From positions 1 through 41,142 of the forward strand of contig CAJXBG010000022.1 of NCBI GenBank assembly GCA_913050215.1: a stretch of 41,142 nucleotides of DNA, read 5' to 3'. Positions 8,514 through 17,711 of this stretch are shown here, in pieces. The DNA comes from an uncultured Gammaproteobacteria bacterium. GTDB lineage: Bacteria > Pseudomonadota > Gammaproteobacteria > Pseudomonadales > Azotimanducaceae. The first letter of the stretch is position 1. Every line of letters starts with the position of its first letter. The position numbers were made by a program, and so were the translations under genes. The notes under the pieces were generated by a model, which made no database searches, was not told where the DNA came from, and saw only the letters and a program-made list of their open reading frames with translations.

Positions 8514-9786
8514 ATACCTTTACAGTTTTTTCTTTTACTTAGCCTTGCCTGTTGTTTTCCTCAGGCTGCTCTGGCGTTCCCGAAAAGAGCCAGTCTATAG
8601 AAGCAACCTCTTACAACGACTTGGCTTTGGTGAACCCCTGTCTAGTCACAAACTGATTTGGGTCCACGCTGTTTCAGCCGGAGAAACCATCGCCGCTACC
8701 CCGCTTGTCCTCAGGCTGCTGAGCCAGGGCTATGAGGTTCTGATAACTAATATGACACCAACGGGCAGGGAGCGGGCATTTGGGCTATTGGGGCGTCGGG
8801 TGGAAAACCGTTACGCGCCTTATGATACCCCAGGCGCGGTGAAACGTTTTTTGCGTCTGACGAATCCAAGGGCGCTGATCATCATTGACACCGAACTTTG
8901 GCCCAACATGCTGCATTACGCCGCCGCGCGCGGCGTTAAAACCATCGTTGTTAACGGACGATTATCAGAGAAATCTACACGGGGTTACCAGAGAATCAGC
9001 GCATTATCCTTTCCCATGATGACATCAATTTTTCGCGTTGCGGCCCAGAGTGAACCCCAAGGTCGGCGATTTGTCGCACTTGGGCTTGAGGAGCAAAAGC
9101 TCTCTGTCACCGGCAGCACCAAGTTCGATGTCGAGCATGACAAAAGCCCAAGCGCGGCCTCTGAACTATTGGGTCCTAGTTTTCATGATCGGTTTGTATT
9201 GGTTGCCGCAAGCACACATCACGGGGAAGAGGAAGAGATGCTCAAGGCATTAACCCTGTTGGAAAAGATCGTACCGGACATCCTGTTGGTGTTGGTTCCC
9301 CGGCACCCCTACCGAGCTGAGGAAGTGCTTAGGCTATGTAAAAAATCTGGTTTTATCACCCAGAAGCACAGTGACGGGCGCGCCTGCGACGATGCTACCC
9401 GCGTGTATTTGTTGGACACTATGGGTGAGTTAATGACGTTTTTTGGTATGGCTAATGCAGCGTTCGTTGGTGGAAGTCTTGCACCTACCGGTGGGCATAA
9501 TCCGATGGAACCAGCGAGTTTCGGCGTGCCTGTTTTCATGGGACCCTACATCAGAAATGTGAGTGATATTGCACAACAGTTTATTGATGAGGGCGGTATG
9601 AAAATAGTTCACACGGCTCTCGATCTTGTCGAGGAAATACAACTGATTCAGAGCTCAGAGGCAGAGTTGCAGCGAAGGGTCGAAGCCCTGAGTCGGGTGA
9701 TGATGCGTAACAAGGGTGCTTTAGACAGGGTTGAAAAATTGGTAGTACAAGCGATGGAGCAACCAACCGCGACCATTCATCGTTAA
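8506..9786 (+). CDS. waaA: 3-deoxy-D-manno-octulosonic acid (Kdo) transferase
   Basis: WaaA moves Kdo from CMP-Kdo onto lipid IVA at the inner face of the inner membrane, founding the LPS inner core. The N-terminus has one hydrophobic membrane anchor (LYSFFFYLALPVVFLRLLW), followed by the conserved VHAVSAGE segment, the NMTPTGRERA segment, IDTELWPN and a C-terminal GGSLAPTGGHNPMEPA donor-binding region. I choose the TTG at 8506. It gives 426 residues, close to the usual 425, begins right at the family's normal N-terminus (IRYLYSFF), puts the conserved Glu at residue 60, and lies 8-10 bases after a GGA. The frame is open further upstream to ATG 8437, but that stretch lies entirely inside the preceding gene and lacks family-like sequence. 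It overlaps that gene by 8 bases. Confidence 0.95.
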   Translation: MIRYLYSFFFYLALPVVFLRLLWRSRKEPVYRSNLLQRLGFGEPLSSHKLIWVHAVSAGETIAATPLVLRLLSQGYEVLITNMTPTGRERAFGLLGRRVENRYAPYDTPGAVKRFLRLTNPRALIIIDTELWPNMLHYAAARGVKTIVVNGRLSEKSTRGYQRISALSFPMMTSIFRVAAQSEPQGRRFVALGLEEQKLSVTGSTKFDVEHDKSPSAASELLGPSFHDRFVLVAASTHHGEEEEMLKALTLLEKIVPDILLVLVPRHPYRAEEVLRLCKKSGFITQKHSDGRACDDATRVYLLDTMGELMTFFGMANAAFVGGSLAPTGGHNPMEPASFGVPVFMGPYIRNVSDIAQQFIDEGGMKIVHTALDLVEEIQLIQSSEAELQRRVEALSRVMMRNKGALDRVEKLVVQAMEQPTATIHR

Positions 9787-9867
9787 GTCCGTAGCTAAAA
9801 ACCATGCTCCACCGACGAACATGCCTGAAAAGCTGGGTCGATCGCTCTCCTGTTTTCTATAGGAAAT

Positions 9868-9882
9868 ATGATAGGCTATCAT
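9868..9882. promoter_or_regulatory. 15-bp perfect inverted repeat, candidate operator
   Basis: The sequence ATGATAG-G-CTATCAT is a perfect dyad with 7-base arms around one base. It lies in the 172-base gap between waaA and yqiB. A one-base centre cannot form a hairpin loop, so protein binding is more likely than an RNA structure. TTTTC and GAAAA flank it at a distance and add partial symmetry. The regulator is unknown. Confidence 0.35.
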
Positions 9883-9958
9883 TGAAAAGAGAGGCATGCG
9901 GTGAGCCGATGAAGGCCCACCTGACATCAATAACAGGTAAAGGCAAAGACAAAACCTG

Positions 9959-10441
9959 GTGATAATTGTAACTAGCGATAATGAAATGACGAGAAAGCGA
10001 AAATACGTACCAGACCTGGTGTCGGATATGGCCGAATGTGATGCAAATTACATTCGCTTGCAGCGGCTTTTTTCGTCTATGGATAGTGAAGAGTCGCGAG
10101 AGTTTGGTGTCGAAGGTGTGACAGAAGACGGTGCGCGAGTCAGCCTGCACATCACGGAGCGCTGTCGCTATACCACGATGATGACGATGCGTGTTGAGAA
10201 CGAAGCAGACAAACCTTGGGTACGTTGGCCGTTGTTAACGATTCGTGTTTACCATGACACAAAATCGGCTGAGGTCGTCAGCTTCGAGCGACATCGAAAT
10301 TTTAAGTACAGATATGCGACGCCCAACCGTGAGATGTTCCAGCCTGACGAAAAGTCCCAGATCAATAAGTTTCTTGGTGAGTTGCTGACCTTTTGTATTG
10401 AAAGAGGTCGTTCCCTCGAGCATGTATCGATAAGACCCTGA
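9959..10441 (+). CDS. yqiB: DUF1249 family protein YqiB
   Basis: This 160-residue protein matches the DUF1249/YqiB family, small cytoplasmic proteins of unknown function. Supporting features are an N-terminal region like KxYxPDxxxMxECDxNYxRL; the central CRYTTMMTMRV, comparable to E. coli SRYTTLVTI; the TIRVYHDTKSAEVVSF segment; and RFKARY-like and DEKxQINKFLGELLxFC segments near the end. In E. coli it lies in nudF-yqiB-cpdA-yqiA-parE. Here parE follows directly, so the local order is kept although nudF, cpdA and yqiA are absent. The start is GTG 9959 or ATG 9986; the second fits the family N-terminus better, but the first has a purine-rich AAAGG region upstream. Length and motifs indicate an intact gene. 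Confidence 0.9.
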   Translation: MIIVTSDNEMTRKRKYVPDLVSDMAECDANYIRLQRLFSSMDSEESREFGVEGVTEDGARVSLHITERCRYTTMMTMRVENEADKPWVRWPLLTIRVYHDTKSAEVVSFERHRNFKYRYATPNREMFQPDEKSQINKFLGELLTFCIERGRSLEHVSIRP

Positions 10442-10491
10442 TTTCCGCATCAGCTGCTTAAATTTCTAAAGAATAAAATCAACTCGACCTG

Positions 10492-10497
10492 TATAAT
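10492..10497 (+). promoter_or_regulatory. Candidate -10 element for parE
   Basis: A perfect TATAAT lies 128 bases before the parE start, in a 184-base gap after yqiB. I do not find a good -35 hexamer at 16-18 bases, so the promoter assignment rests on the -10 alone. A transcript from here would have a leader of about 120 bases, in which I see no recognised riboswitch. Confidence 0.35.
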
Positions 10498-10625
10498 CAG
10501 GCAACGCCGGTCCACACTGGCCCCGACACTTCACGCCGCAATGAGACTGAATTGATTTGATCCTCTGTCTACATGTTCTTATGTTTACTTGCGTCCATTC
10601 CGAACGAATTAGATTGAAAAATTAA

Positions 10626-12530
10626 ATGGCAAATAACTCCTATAAAGCTGACTCAATTGAAGTCTTGGAAGGTCTAGATCCTGTCAGAAAACGACCAGGA
10701 ATGTATACAGATACCACTCGCCCAAATCACTTGGCACAGGAAGTCATTGACAATAGCGTTGATGAAGCACTTGAAGGGTATGCAAATGAAATAAGAGTCA
10801 CGCTCCGAAAAGACGGCTCAATGTCAGTGGGTGACAATGGTCGCGGTATGCCGGTTGATATTCATAAGAAGGAGAAAGTCTCGGGCGTTGAGCTTATTCT
10901 CAGTCGGCTTCACTCCGGGGCCAAGTTTAACAGTGATAATTATAAGTTCTCCGGAGGGCTGCACGGCGTTGGCGTTTCGGTTGTTAACGCACTCTCACTT
11001 CAATTTGAGGTCTATATAAAGCGTGATGGCAAGTTACATCACATGGGTTTCAAGAACGGTAATAAATCTAAAGACTTGGCCGTGAAAGATAGTGTCGGTA
11101 AGAGAAATACGGGCACGCTAATTAATTTTACGCCTGACCCTCAGTACTTTGATTCGCCGAAATTTTCTGTCTCCAAAATGAAGCACTTGCTTAAAGCTAA
11201 GGCCGTGCTTTGCCCCGGTCTACGCGTGTTCTTCACTGATGAAACTGCCAGTAAAGAAGAAGAGAAAAGTTATGAGTGGTTTTATGAGACAGGTCTCAAA
11301 GATTATTTGATTCATGAACTTGGTGACCATGAAGTATTGCCAGCTGAGCCCTTTTTGGGTTCTGTGTCGGGTAATGATGAAGCGGTCGACTGGGCTGTGC
11401 AGTGGTTGCCTGAAGGTGGAGAACTTGTGACGGAAAGTTACGTCAATCTCATACCAACGGCACAAGGGGGTACTCACGTAAATGGTCTGCGTTCAGGCTT
11501 GCTTGAGGCACTTCGTGAGTTCTGTGATTTTCGAAACATGGTGCCCCGCGGTGTGAAAATTTCTGCGGATGATATCTGGGACAGATGTGCCCATGTGCTG
11601 TCTGCAAAAATGCTCGAGCCACAATTTGCGGGTCAAACCAAAGAGCGATTGAACTCAAGACAAGCCGCAACCTTTATTTCCGGTGTAGTCAAAGATAGCT
11701 TCAGTCTTTGGCTTAATCAGCATGTAGCCGAGGCAGAACTCATTGCAGAATTGGCGATAAACAACGCCCAGGCTCGTTTGCGTGCAGGGAAAAAAGTTGC
11801 ACGTAAAAAGGTAACATCCGGACCGGCCCTACCGGGCAAATTAGCTGATTGTTCTTGCCAGGATGCCATGCAAGGGGAGCTGTTTTTGGTAGAAGGAGAT
11901 TCAGCCGGTGGTTCGGCAAAGCAGGCACGTGACAGGGAAACCCAAGCGATTATGCCGCTCCGGGGCAAGATCCTTAACACTTGGGAAGTAGACTCTTCTG
12001 AGATTCTAGCTTCTCAGGAAGTGCATGATATTTCCGTCGCGCTAGGTATTGACCCCGCATCGCCGGACCTTAGTGGTCTGCGATACGGCAAAATTTGTAT
12101 TCTGGCGGATGCGGACTCAGATGGTTTGCATATCGCCAGCTTGCTGATTGCACTTTTTGTTAAACACTTTCCAGCGTTGGTTGAAAACGGCCACGTATTT
12201 GTTGCAATGCCCCCGTTATATAGAATCGATGTTGGCAAGGAGGTTTTTTACGCCTTGGACGAATCAGAGAGGCAAGGCTACCTTGACTTGATCGAAGCTG
12301 AAAAGAAAAAAGGCAAGGTAACGGTTCAGCGATTCAAGGGATTGGGCGAGATGAATCCTCTGCAACTTCGTGAGACAGCCATGAACGAAGAGACGAGACG
12401 ATTGGTACAGCTGAATATGGGGTCGGGTAGTAAGGTGAATGAAACGCTTGATATGTTGTTGTCGAAGAAGCGGGCGGCAGATCGCAAAAGTTGGCTCGAA
12501 GAAAAAGGTGATCAGGCAGAAATTTTGTAG
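10626..12530 (+). CDS. parE: DNA topoisomerase IV subunit B
   Basis: ParE is the ATPase/TOPRIM subunit of topoisomerase IV, which unlinks daughter chromosomes after replication. The 634-residue length is normal for ParE and too short for a long-form GyrB. The GHKL ATPase domain has catalytic Glu39 in EVIDNSVDEAL with Asn43, DNGRGMP, and the GGLHGVGVSVVNALS lid. The TOPRIM domain has EGDSAGGSAKQ from Glu423 and DADSDG with Asp495 and Asp497, and the C-terminal QRFKGLGEMNP motif is present. The partner parC follows 249 bases later. The assignment as ParE rather than GyrB is supported by the yqiB and parC neighbours. Confidence 0.97.
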   Translation: MANNSYKADSIEVLEGLDPVRKRPGMYTDTTRPNHLAQEVIDNSVDEALEGYANEIRVTLRKDGSMSVGDNGRGMPVDIHKKEKVSGVELILSRLHSGAKFNSDNYKFSGGLHGVGVSVVNALSLQFEVYIKRDGKLHHMGFKNGNKSKDLAVKDSVGKRNTGTLINFTPDPQYFDSPKFSVSKMKHLLKAKAVLCPGLRVFFTDETASKEEEKSYEWFYETGLKDYLIHELGDHEVLPAEPFLGSVSGNDEAVDWAVQWLPEGGELVTESYVNLIPTAQGGTHVNGLRSGLLEALREFCDFRNMVPRGVKISADDIWDRCAHVLSAKMLEPQFAGQTKERLNSRQAATFISGVVKDSFSLWLNQHVAEAELIAELAINNAQARLRAGKKVARKKVTSGPALPGKLADCSCQDAMQGELFLVEGDSAGGSAKQARDRETQAIMPLRGKILNTWEVDSSEILASQEVHDISVALGIDPASPDLSGLRYGKICILADADSDGLHIASLLIALFVKHFPALVENGHVFVAMPPLYRIDVGKEVFYALDESERQGYLDLIEAEKKKGKVTVQRFKGLGEMNPLQLRETAMNEETRRLVQLNMGSGSKVNETLDMLLSKKRAADRKSWLEEKGDQAEIL

Positions 12531-12650
12531 TTAAGAAGATGTAAATCCTGATGCCTGGCAAGCCATTATTTAAGTGCCGGACGAAAATTAATGATCTGGT
12601 ATGCACCATGCGGATATGCAGGGTGTCACAATAGCCATTAGTTTTTGAAA

Positions 12651-12668
12651 GTCTAAGTTAAATTAGAC
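12651..12668. promoter_or_regulatory. 18-bp near-perfect dyad upstream of parC
   Basis: GTCTAAGTTAAATTAGAC reads as an inverted repeat with 6-base outer arms GTCTAA/TTAGAC and a central TTAA, with one mismatched pair. It lies about 110 bases before parC and 5 bases before a short tandem repeat. The form is that of a dimeric repressor site, but no regulator is known. A TTGAAA hexamer directly precedes it without a convincing -10. Confidence 0.35.
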
Positions 12669-12673
12669 ACAGT

Positions 12674-12703
12674 GAAGTCATTGAGAAGTCATTGAGAAGT
12701 CAT
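12674..12703 (+). repeat. 11-bp tandem repeat, 2.7 copies
   Basis: The unit GAAGTCATTGA occurs at 12674-12684 and 12685-12695, and a partial third copy of 8 bases (GAAGTCAT) ends at 12703. All copies are identical. It sits between a dyad at 12651-12668 and the parC start at 12780. It may be slippage, or iterated sites for a DNA-binding protein. Confidence 0.8.
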
Positions 12704-12779
12704 AGTTGCTGGACCGAGACCCATTCATCGGTGCTAGTGGACGAGAACTAACCATTTCTATATCGAGAACAGTCAGTTA

Positions 12780-15029
12780 ATGAGTGAAATAAATAAATCG
12801 GGGATCTCCGAAACCGCGTCTCTCAGACAATTTACTGAGAATGCATATCTCAATTACGCGATGTATGTCATCAATGATCGGGCGCTTCCGTTCATCGGCG
12901 ACGGACTTAAGCCTGTGCAGCGTCGAATTGTCTTTGCCATGTCTGAGCTTCGCCTTAATTCAGATGCCAAGTATTCCAAGTCCGCAAGGACAGTGGGTGA
13001 TGTGATAGGCAAATATCATCCCCACGGCGATAGCGCGAGCTATGAAGCCATGGTTTTGATGGCGCAACCCTTTTCATATCGCTATCCCTTAGTCGATGGG
13101 CAGGGAAACTGGGGTTCGCCGGATGACCCAAAATCCTTCGCCGCGATGCGTTACACGGAATCTAAACTGACAAAGTACGCTTCCACGCTATTGTCTGAGT
13201 TAGGTCAAGGTACAGTGTCTTGGGTGCCAAATTTTGACGGAACAATGGAAGAACCTGAACATCTTCCTGCGCGACTGCCTAACATACTGCTTAATGGTGG
13301 TAGCGGTATTGCTGTTGGTATGGCGACGGATATCCCACCGCACAATCTGCGAGAAGTTGCGACTGCGTGTATTCGTTTGCTCGACAAACCAAAGTCAACC
13401 GTAAGAGACTTGTGTGAACACATCAAGGGTCCGGATTTCCCGACCGGCGCTGAGATTATTTCGACCAAAGAAGATATTCAGCAGATCTATGAGACAGGCC
13501 GAGGCGCAATACGAACACGTGCAGTCTTCCATATTGAAGACGGAGATATTGTGATCACTGCGTTACCCTTTCAGGTCTCCGGTACAAAAATACTTGAGCA
13601 AATTGCTGCGCAGATGCAAGCGAAGAAACTACCTATGGTTGTCGATCTCCGCGATGAGTCTGACCACGAAAACCCTACGCGTATTGTTATTGTGCCGCGG
13701 TCCAACCGCATCGATGTTGAGTCGCTGATGGGACATTTGTTCGCCTCTACGGATCTTGAGCGAACTCATAGGGCCAACTTTAATATGATCGGCCTCGATG
13801 GCCGGCCGCGGGTGAAGGCGCTTAACACGGTGCTATCGGAATGGTTAGAGTTTAGAACTGAAACCGTGCTCAAGAGACTTCAGTACCGTTTAGACAAAAT
13901 TCTTGATCGTCTTCATATTCTTGAAGGTTTGATGGTTGCATTTCTGAATATCGACGAAGTCATCAGGATTGTCAGAACTGAAGACAAGCCCAAAGCAGTT
14001 CTGATGAAGCAGTTTAAAATCTCCGACCTTCAGGCTGACGCAATTCTTGATTTAAGACTAAGGCAACTCGCGAAGCTCGAAGAAATCAAGATCAGGGGTG
14101 AGCAGGATGAGCTCAATGCCGAGCGGGTAAACCTCGAAAAAACGATTGGGTCGAAGGCCAGGCTGAAAACGCTGATCAAGAAAGAAATTCAGGCGGATGC
14201 TGACGAGTTTGGTGACGATCGTTGCTCCGCTATTGTCGAAAGGTCAGAAGCTCAGGCATTCAAAGAAAAAGACTTAATCTCCACTGAACCCGTGACGGTT
14301 GTGTTGTCTGAAAAGGGCTGGATTCGCGCGGCGAAAGGTCATGAAGTTGACCCACAAGACTTGAATTACAGATCGGGTGATAAGCTACTCCAAGCGGTGC
14401 CGGGCAGGTCCAACCAAGATATTATATTTCTAGATTCTACGGGTCGCGCATACACAGTTGCAGCGCATACGCTCCCTTCGGCGCGCGGCCAGGGTGAGCC
14501 ACTGACGGGTAGAGTGAATCCCCCTGCGGGTGCGTATTTCACTGGCGTCATGGCCGGCGACGAAGAGACTCAATTCGTGGTTGCCAGTGATGCTGGTTAT
14601 GGTTTTGTGACAAACCTGGCTGGGTTACGTACCAAAAACAAGGCAGGTAAAGCGTTCATATCCGTGCCGAAGGGCGGCATCGTACTTAAACCCAGAATTA
14701 TTCAAGATGTAGAAACACAGTTTGTCGCGGCTTTCAGTAACGAGGGGCGTCTGCTCATATTCCCGCTTTCAGAGTTGCCTGTGCTAGGCCGCGGAAAAGG
14801 GGTGAAAATGCTGAGCATTCCACCTGCCCGTGTTGTTGAGCGCTTGGAAATGATGTCTCACCTCGTCGTATTTTCCGAGCGTGATACGATCACTGTGATT
14901 TCAGGCAAGCGGCATATTAACCTGAAATTTAATGATCTCGAACATTATCGAGGAGAACGAGCGCGTCGGGGGTTGAAGTTGCCAAGGGGATTCCAGAAGG
15001 TTGATGGTGTGACACTCGATGGTGTCTAG
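12780..15029 (+). CDS. parC: DNA topoisomerase IV subunit A
   Basis: ParC is the DNA cleavage and rejoining subunit that works with ParE. The 749-residue protein has the winged-helix/tower breakage-reunion domain with catalytic Tyr125 in AAMRYTE. The quinolone-determining segment is [11 protein letters not shown], with Ser85 and Glu89 corresponding to E. coli Ser80 and Glu84, so both are of the unmutated type. A coiled-coil segment around 440-480 is followed by a short C-terminal beta-pinwheel (about 490-740), as expected for ParC rather than GyrA. The gene starts with ATG 12780 after a 249-base gap holding a dyad and a tandem repeat, so it may have its own promoter. It converges with the reverse-strand gene at 15045. 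Confidence 0.97.
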   Translation: MSEINKSGISETASLRQFTENAYLNYAMYVINDRALPFIGDGLKPVQRRIVFAMSELRLNSDAKYSKSARTVGDVIGKYHPHGDSASYEAMVLMAQPFSYRYPLVDGQGNWGSPDDPKSFAAMRYTESKLTKYASTLLSELGQGTVSWVPNFDGTMEEPEHLPARLPNILLNGGSGIAVGMATDIPPHNLREVATACIRLLDKPKSTVRDLCEHIKGPDFPTGAEIISTKEDIQQIYETGRGAIRTRAVFHIEDGDIVITALPFQVSGTKILEQIAAQMQAKKLPMVVDLRDESDHENPTRIVIVPRSNRIDVESLMGHLFASTDLERTHRANFNMIGLDGRPRVKALNTVLSEWLEFRTETVLKRLQYRLDKILDRLHILEGLMVAFLNIDEVIRIVRTEDKPKAVLMKQFKISDLQADAILDLRLRQLAKLEEIKIRGEQDELNAERVNLEKTIGSKARLKTLIKKEIQADADEFGDDRCSAIVERSEAQAFKEKDLISTEPVTVVLSEKGWIRAAKGHEVDPQDLNYRSGDKLLQAVPGRSNQDIIFLDSTGRAYTVAAHTLPSARGQGEPLTGRVNPPAGAYFTGVMAGDEETQFVVASDAGYGFVTNLAGLRTKNKAGKAFISVPKGGIVLKPRIIQDVETQFVAAFSNEGRLLIFPLSELPVLGRGKGVKMLSIPPARVVERLEMMSHLVVFSERDTITVISGKRHINLKFNDLEHYRGERARRGLKLPRGFQKVDGVTLDGV

Positions 15030-15044
15030 CCTTCTAACTGACCG

Positions 15045-16151
15045 CTAGCTTCTTGAGAGCTTCTCTGCCTGAAGTTCGATAAGTTTTTGATAGGCAGGCT
15101 GAAGGGATTCAACCTGGTATACCGACCCTGTCGGTGTCAGTGAGTTGTGAAAATCAGTGATGAGTAATCTTGGATCTCCGCGACATATTTTGTAAGCATC
15201 GCTGCTAATCAGAAGTTGTCGTTCCGCGATAGACGCGATGTACACCGTTTGTTTTCTGCAAGCGTCGATATGCTCTGAAGCGGTCACTAGGTTGATACCG
15301 ATCTTGATATTGATTGTTGTATTGAGCCGCTCAAAAACTTGAATAAGCAACAAGCCAGCGCAAATAGCGTCGTAGAAACAGTCCTCTGCATCAGCGGCGG
15401 AGAACTTGGCGATAATGTCTTGTCCATCGGAGACCTCGACCTGGCAACGATAGAGAGAAAGCGCGCTGGCAATTCGGTCTTCGTGGGTTGCTAGCCAGCG
15501 ATGGGGTCTAATTTTCATTACCATAATCAGATGAGTGTCATCGGCCTCGCGAGCAGGTTGGGCAGCATCGTTGCTTGCTGTTTGCGTCGCTCCGCTATCC
15601 TCCGCCGAACTGCTGCTGAGTGTTTCATCGGTTTGTGGGCGCCTGATCGAGAACAAGCCAAGAAATATCAGGTCTGCGAAGCCCCAGACAAATGCTGCGG
15701 CCGCGCCAAGGATAAGCAGATGAACCAAGATGAACACGGCAATGAGCTGCCTGAAAGTTTCATCAAGGTTAGACTGATTGACAACAACGCGAAGGTAACC
15801 GGCAGTTTCATTTTGAAAAGATATGTCGCGGGTAACGATATCCTCTTGCCTGACGCCTGTTTTACCAGCCTGAGCCACGAGTTTGTTGTCAGTTTTATAG
15901 ACAGACGCAAATATCAGATCTCCCTCCGACACGAGGTTGCCTAGCACAACATTGAGGCCTAACAAGTCTTCCGTCACGAGATAGTCAGCGGTGGATGCGG
16001 TGAGTTGACTAACGATCGCCTGGGTGAAATGTTCTCGCTGCTCCCTCAGTTCGCCATAAACAAAGCTGGTAATCAGAAATATCGAGAGCATCAGGCTAAC
16101 GACTGCTGGGAATAGTATGAGCAAAATCAGTTTTGCTTTTGATCTGTGCAT
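15045..16151 (-). CDS. YtjB/Smp (AhpA)-like membrane protein with C-terminal cyclase-like domain
   Basis: The 368-residue protein has an N-terminal membrane segment (about 8-30), a periplasmic region (31-135), a second membrane segment (136-168), a low-complexity Ser/Ala/Thr linker (170-205) and a cytoplasmic domain (206-350). The N-terminal half and its divergent position next to serB match E. coli YtjB (Smp). Unlike the roughly 214-residue E. coli protein, this one has an extra cytoplasmic domain. Its pattern (IIAKFSAADAEDCFYDAI, INIKIGINLVTAS, LLISSDAYKI, TGSVYQV) follows the strand and helix order of class III nucleotide cyclases but lacks the metal-binding aspartates, so it is probably non-catalytic. 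The function of the family is poorly known. Family assignment by synteny and topology is moderate; the cyclase-fold reading is an inference. Confidence 0.72.
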   Translation of the reverse strand: MHRSKAKLILLILFPAVVSLMLSIFLITSFVYGELREQREHFTQAIVSQLTASTADYLVTEDLLGLNVVLGNLVSEGDLIFASVYKTDNKLVAQAGKTGVRQEDIVTRDISFQNETAGYLRVVVNQSNLDETFRQLIAVFILVHLLILGAAAAFVWGFADLIFLGLFSIRRPQTDETLSSSSAEDSGATQTASNDAAQPAREADDTHLIMVMKIRPHRWLATHEDRIASALSLYRCQVEVSDGQDIIAKFSAADAEDCFYDAICAGLLLIQVFERLNTTINIKIGINLVTASEHIDACRKQTVYIASIAERQLLISSDAYKICRGDPRLLITDFHNSLTPTGSVYQVESLQPAYQKLIELQAEKLSRS

Positions 16152-16232
16152 AAGCCTGAGAAGCCACGAGGTCTTGATGTCGAAGAAGTATACCTAGTTT
16201 ATGACAGGACAGGACACTAACTCGCGTTCACT

Positions 16233-16261
16233 TTGTCTTAAGATCCTAGAGAGGGGATAAT
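16233..16261 (+). promoter_or_regulatory. Candidate sigma70 promoter for serB
   Basis: TTGTCT (16233-16238) and GATAAT (16256-16261) are separated by 17 bases. The second is five of six to the -10 consensus, and the first keeps the TTG of the -35. It would start transcription near 16268, giving a leader of about 20 bases before the serB GTG. Confidence 0.45.
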
Positions 16262-16289
16262 GTCGCCGATTATTGCGTAAGGAAATTTT

Positions 16290-17501
16290 GTGTCAGAACT
16301 TGTACTCATTAGTGTTTCAGGAAAAGATCGTCCCGGCGTCACCGCCGCCATCACAGAGTTTCTGTCCGGTTACGCGGTAGACATACTCGACATCGGTCAG
16401 GCAGTGATACACGATTCGTTGGCACTTGGGTTGCTCATTAATATTCCCGATGCAGGTGAAAGCCTGCGTTCTGCAGTGCTTGAACTGGGCGAGACGCTGG
16501 GCGTTGACATTTCCTTCGTGCCGGTGTCCGAAGCTAGCTACGCAGAATGGACCAAGAATCAGGGTCGTCCTCGATTTATCCTGACGTTGTTGGCTCGAAA
16601 GATTAAGGCCAGCCACATTGCGAAGGTATCAAGGGTCATCGCCGATCACGGTCTTAACATAGATAATATTGTACGCCTGTCCGGCAGGGTAAATGTTGAA
16701 GAAGATGTTGAAGGCAGCAAAGCATGTGTGGAGTTTTCCCTAAAGGGTGAACATGAAAACTCCAGATCCCTCAGGTCAGGGTTAATGCAGGTTTGTAGCG
16801 AGCTGGAAATTGATATCGCCATTCAGGAAGATGGCATTTTCAGGCGTCATCGCCGCTTGATCTGTTTTGATATGGATTCGACGCTCATCACGACAGAGGT
16901 TATCGATGAACTTGCAGCGCTGGCCGGCGTCGGTGAGCAGGTGGCAGCAATCACCAGCAGAGCGATGGCGGGAGAGCTCGATTTCAGGCAGAGTTTGCAC
17001 GAGAGAGTGTCGTTGCTGAAGGGGTTGTCAGCAGGTTCCCTGAAGCAAGTAGCTGACGCGCTGCCCCTCACCGAGGGTGTGGAGTATTTGTTCAAGACGC
17101 TGAATAGCCTTGGCTACAAAACAGCCATTTTGTCAGGTGGGTTCGACTTTTTCGGTAAGGTCCTGCAAGAGAAGCTAGGCGTTGATTACGTCTATGCCAA
17201 CAAGCTTGAGATTGAGGGCGATAAACTAACCGGAAAAGTCATTGAACCGATTGTTGATGCATCCAAAAAAGCCAGCTTGGTGCGCCAGCTTGCGGCGCAG
17301 GAAGGTATCGCGCTGGAACAGGTGATCGCGGTAGGCGATGGGGCAAATGATCTTGAAATGTTAGCTGTCGCTGGATTGGGGATTGCCTTCCATGCAAAAC
17401 CGGTTGTCAGGGAAAGTGCAGAGCAATCTATTTCAACGCTAGGTTTGGATAGTATCCTCTATTTGATGGGTATTAGGGATAGAGAAGCGGGGCGCATTTA
17501 G
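16290..17501 (+). CDS. serB: Phosphoserine phosphatase
   Basis: SerB hydrolyses O-phosphoserine to serine in the last step of serine synthesis. The 403-residue protein is the long form. Two N-terminal ACT-type domains (about 1-80 and 90-175) probably bind an amino acid effector, followed by a HAD-type phosphatase domain. The nucleophile motif is DMDST with Asp194 and general acid Asp196. The later motifs are ILSGGFDFF and VGDGANDLEML. It starts with GTG at 16290 after a good TAAGGA ribosome binding site 6 bases away. It is divergent from the YtjB-like gene, the arrangement also known in E. coli. The gap that follows (17502-17711) holds no convincing gene. Confidence 0.97.
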   Translation: MSELVLISVSGKDRPGVTAAITEFLSGYAVDILDIGQAVIHDSLALGLLINIPDAGESLRSAVLELGETLGVDISFVPVSEASYAEWTKNQGRPRFILTLLARKIKASHIAKVSRVIADHGLNIDNIVRLSGRVNVEEDVEGSKACVEFSLKGEHENSRSLRSGLMQVCSELEIDIAIQEDGIFRRHRRLICFDMDSTLITTEVIDELAALAGVGEQVAAITSRAMAGELDFRQSLHERVSLLKGLSAGSLKQVADALPLTEGVEYLFKTLNSLGYKTAILSGGFDFFGKVLQEKLGVDYVYANKLEIEGDKLTGKVIEPIVDASKKASLVRQLAAQEGIALEQVIAVGDGANDLEMLAVAGLGIAFHAKPVVRESAEQSISTLGLDSILYLMGIRDREAGRI

Positions 17502-17711
17502 CGAGCTGCCACCTGCGATCAGTACTTTAAAATCCCGCCAACAATACTCGGTAAATCGCTCAGGTTCTCGCAGATTGTTGAACGCAGGGTTAGCGGCCGC
17601 GGGCACGATTGGTAGACCGACCTCCGACGTTCTGGCTTGTCGAATTTTGATGTCGTCTTCTCTGGTCATACCAGATATGGTACCAAGAGGTAACAATTTG
17701 GAGTGAAGCTG

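Noticed and set aside
9721-9930. Reverse-strand frame in the waaA-yqiB gap with a hydrophobic stretch
   Set aside because: Only 69 codons, it overlaps the waaA end, and nothing in it matches a known family. The gap is better explained by a dyad and a leader.
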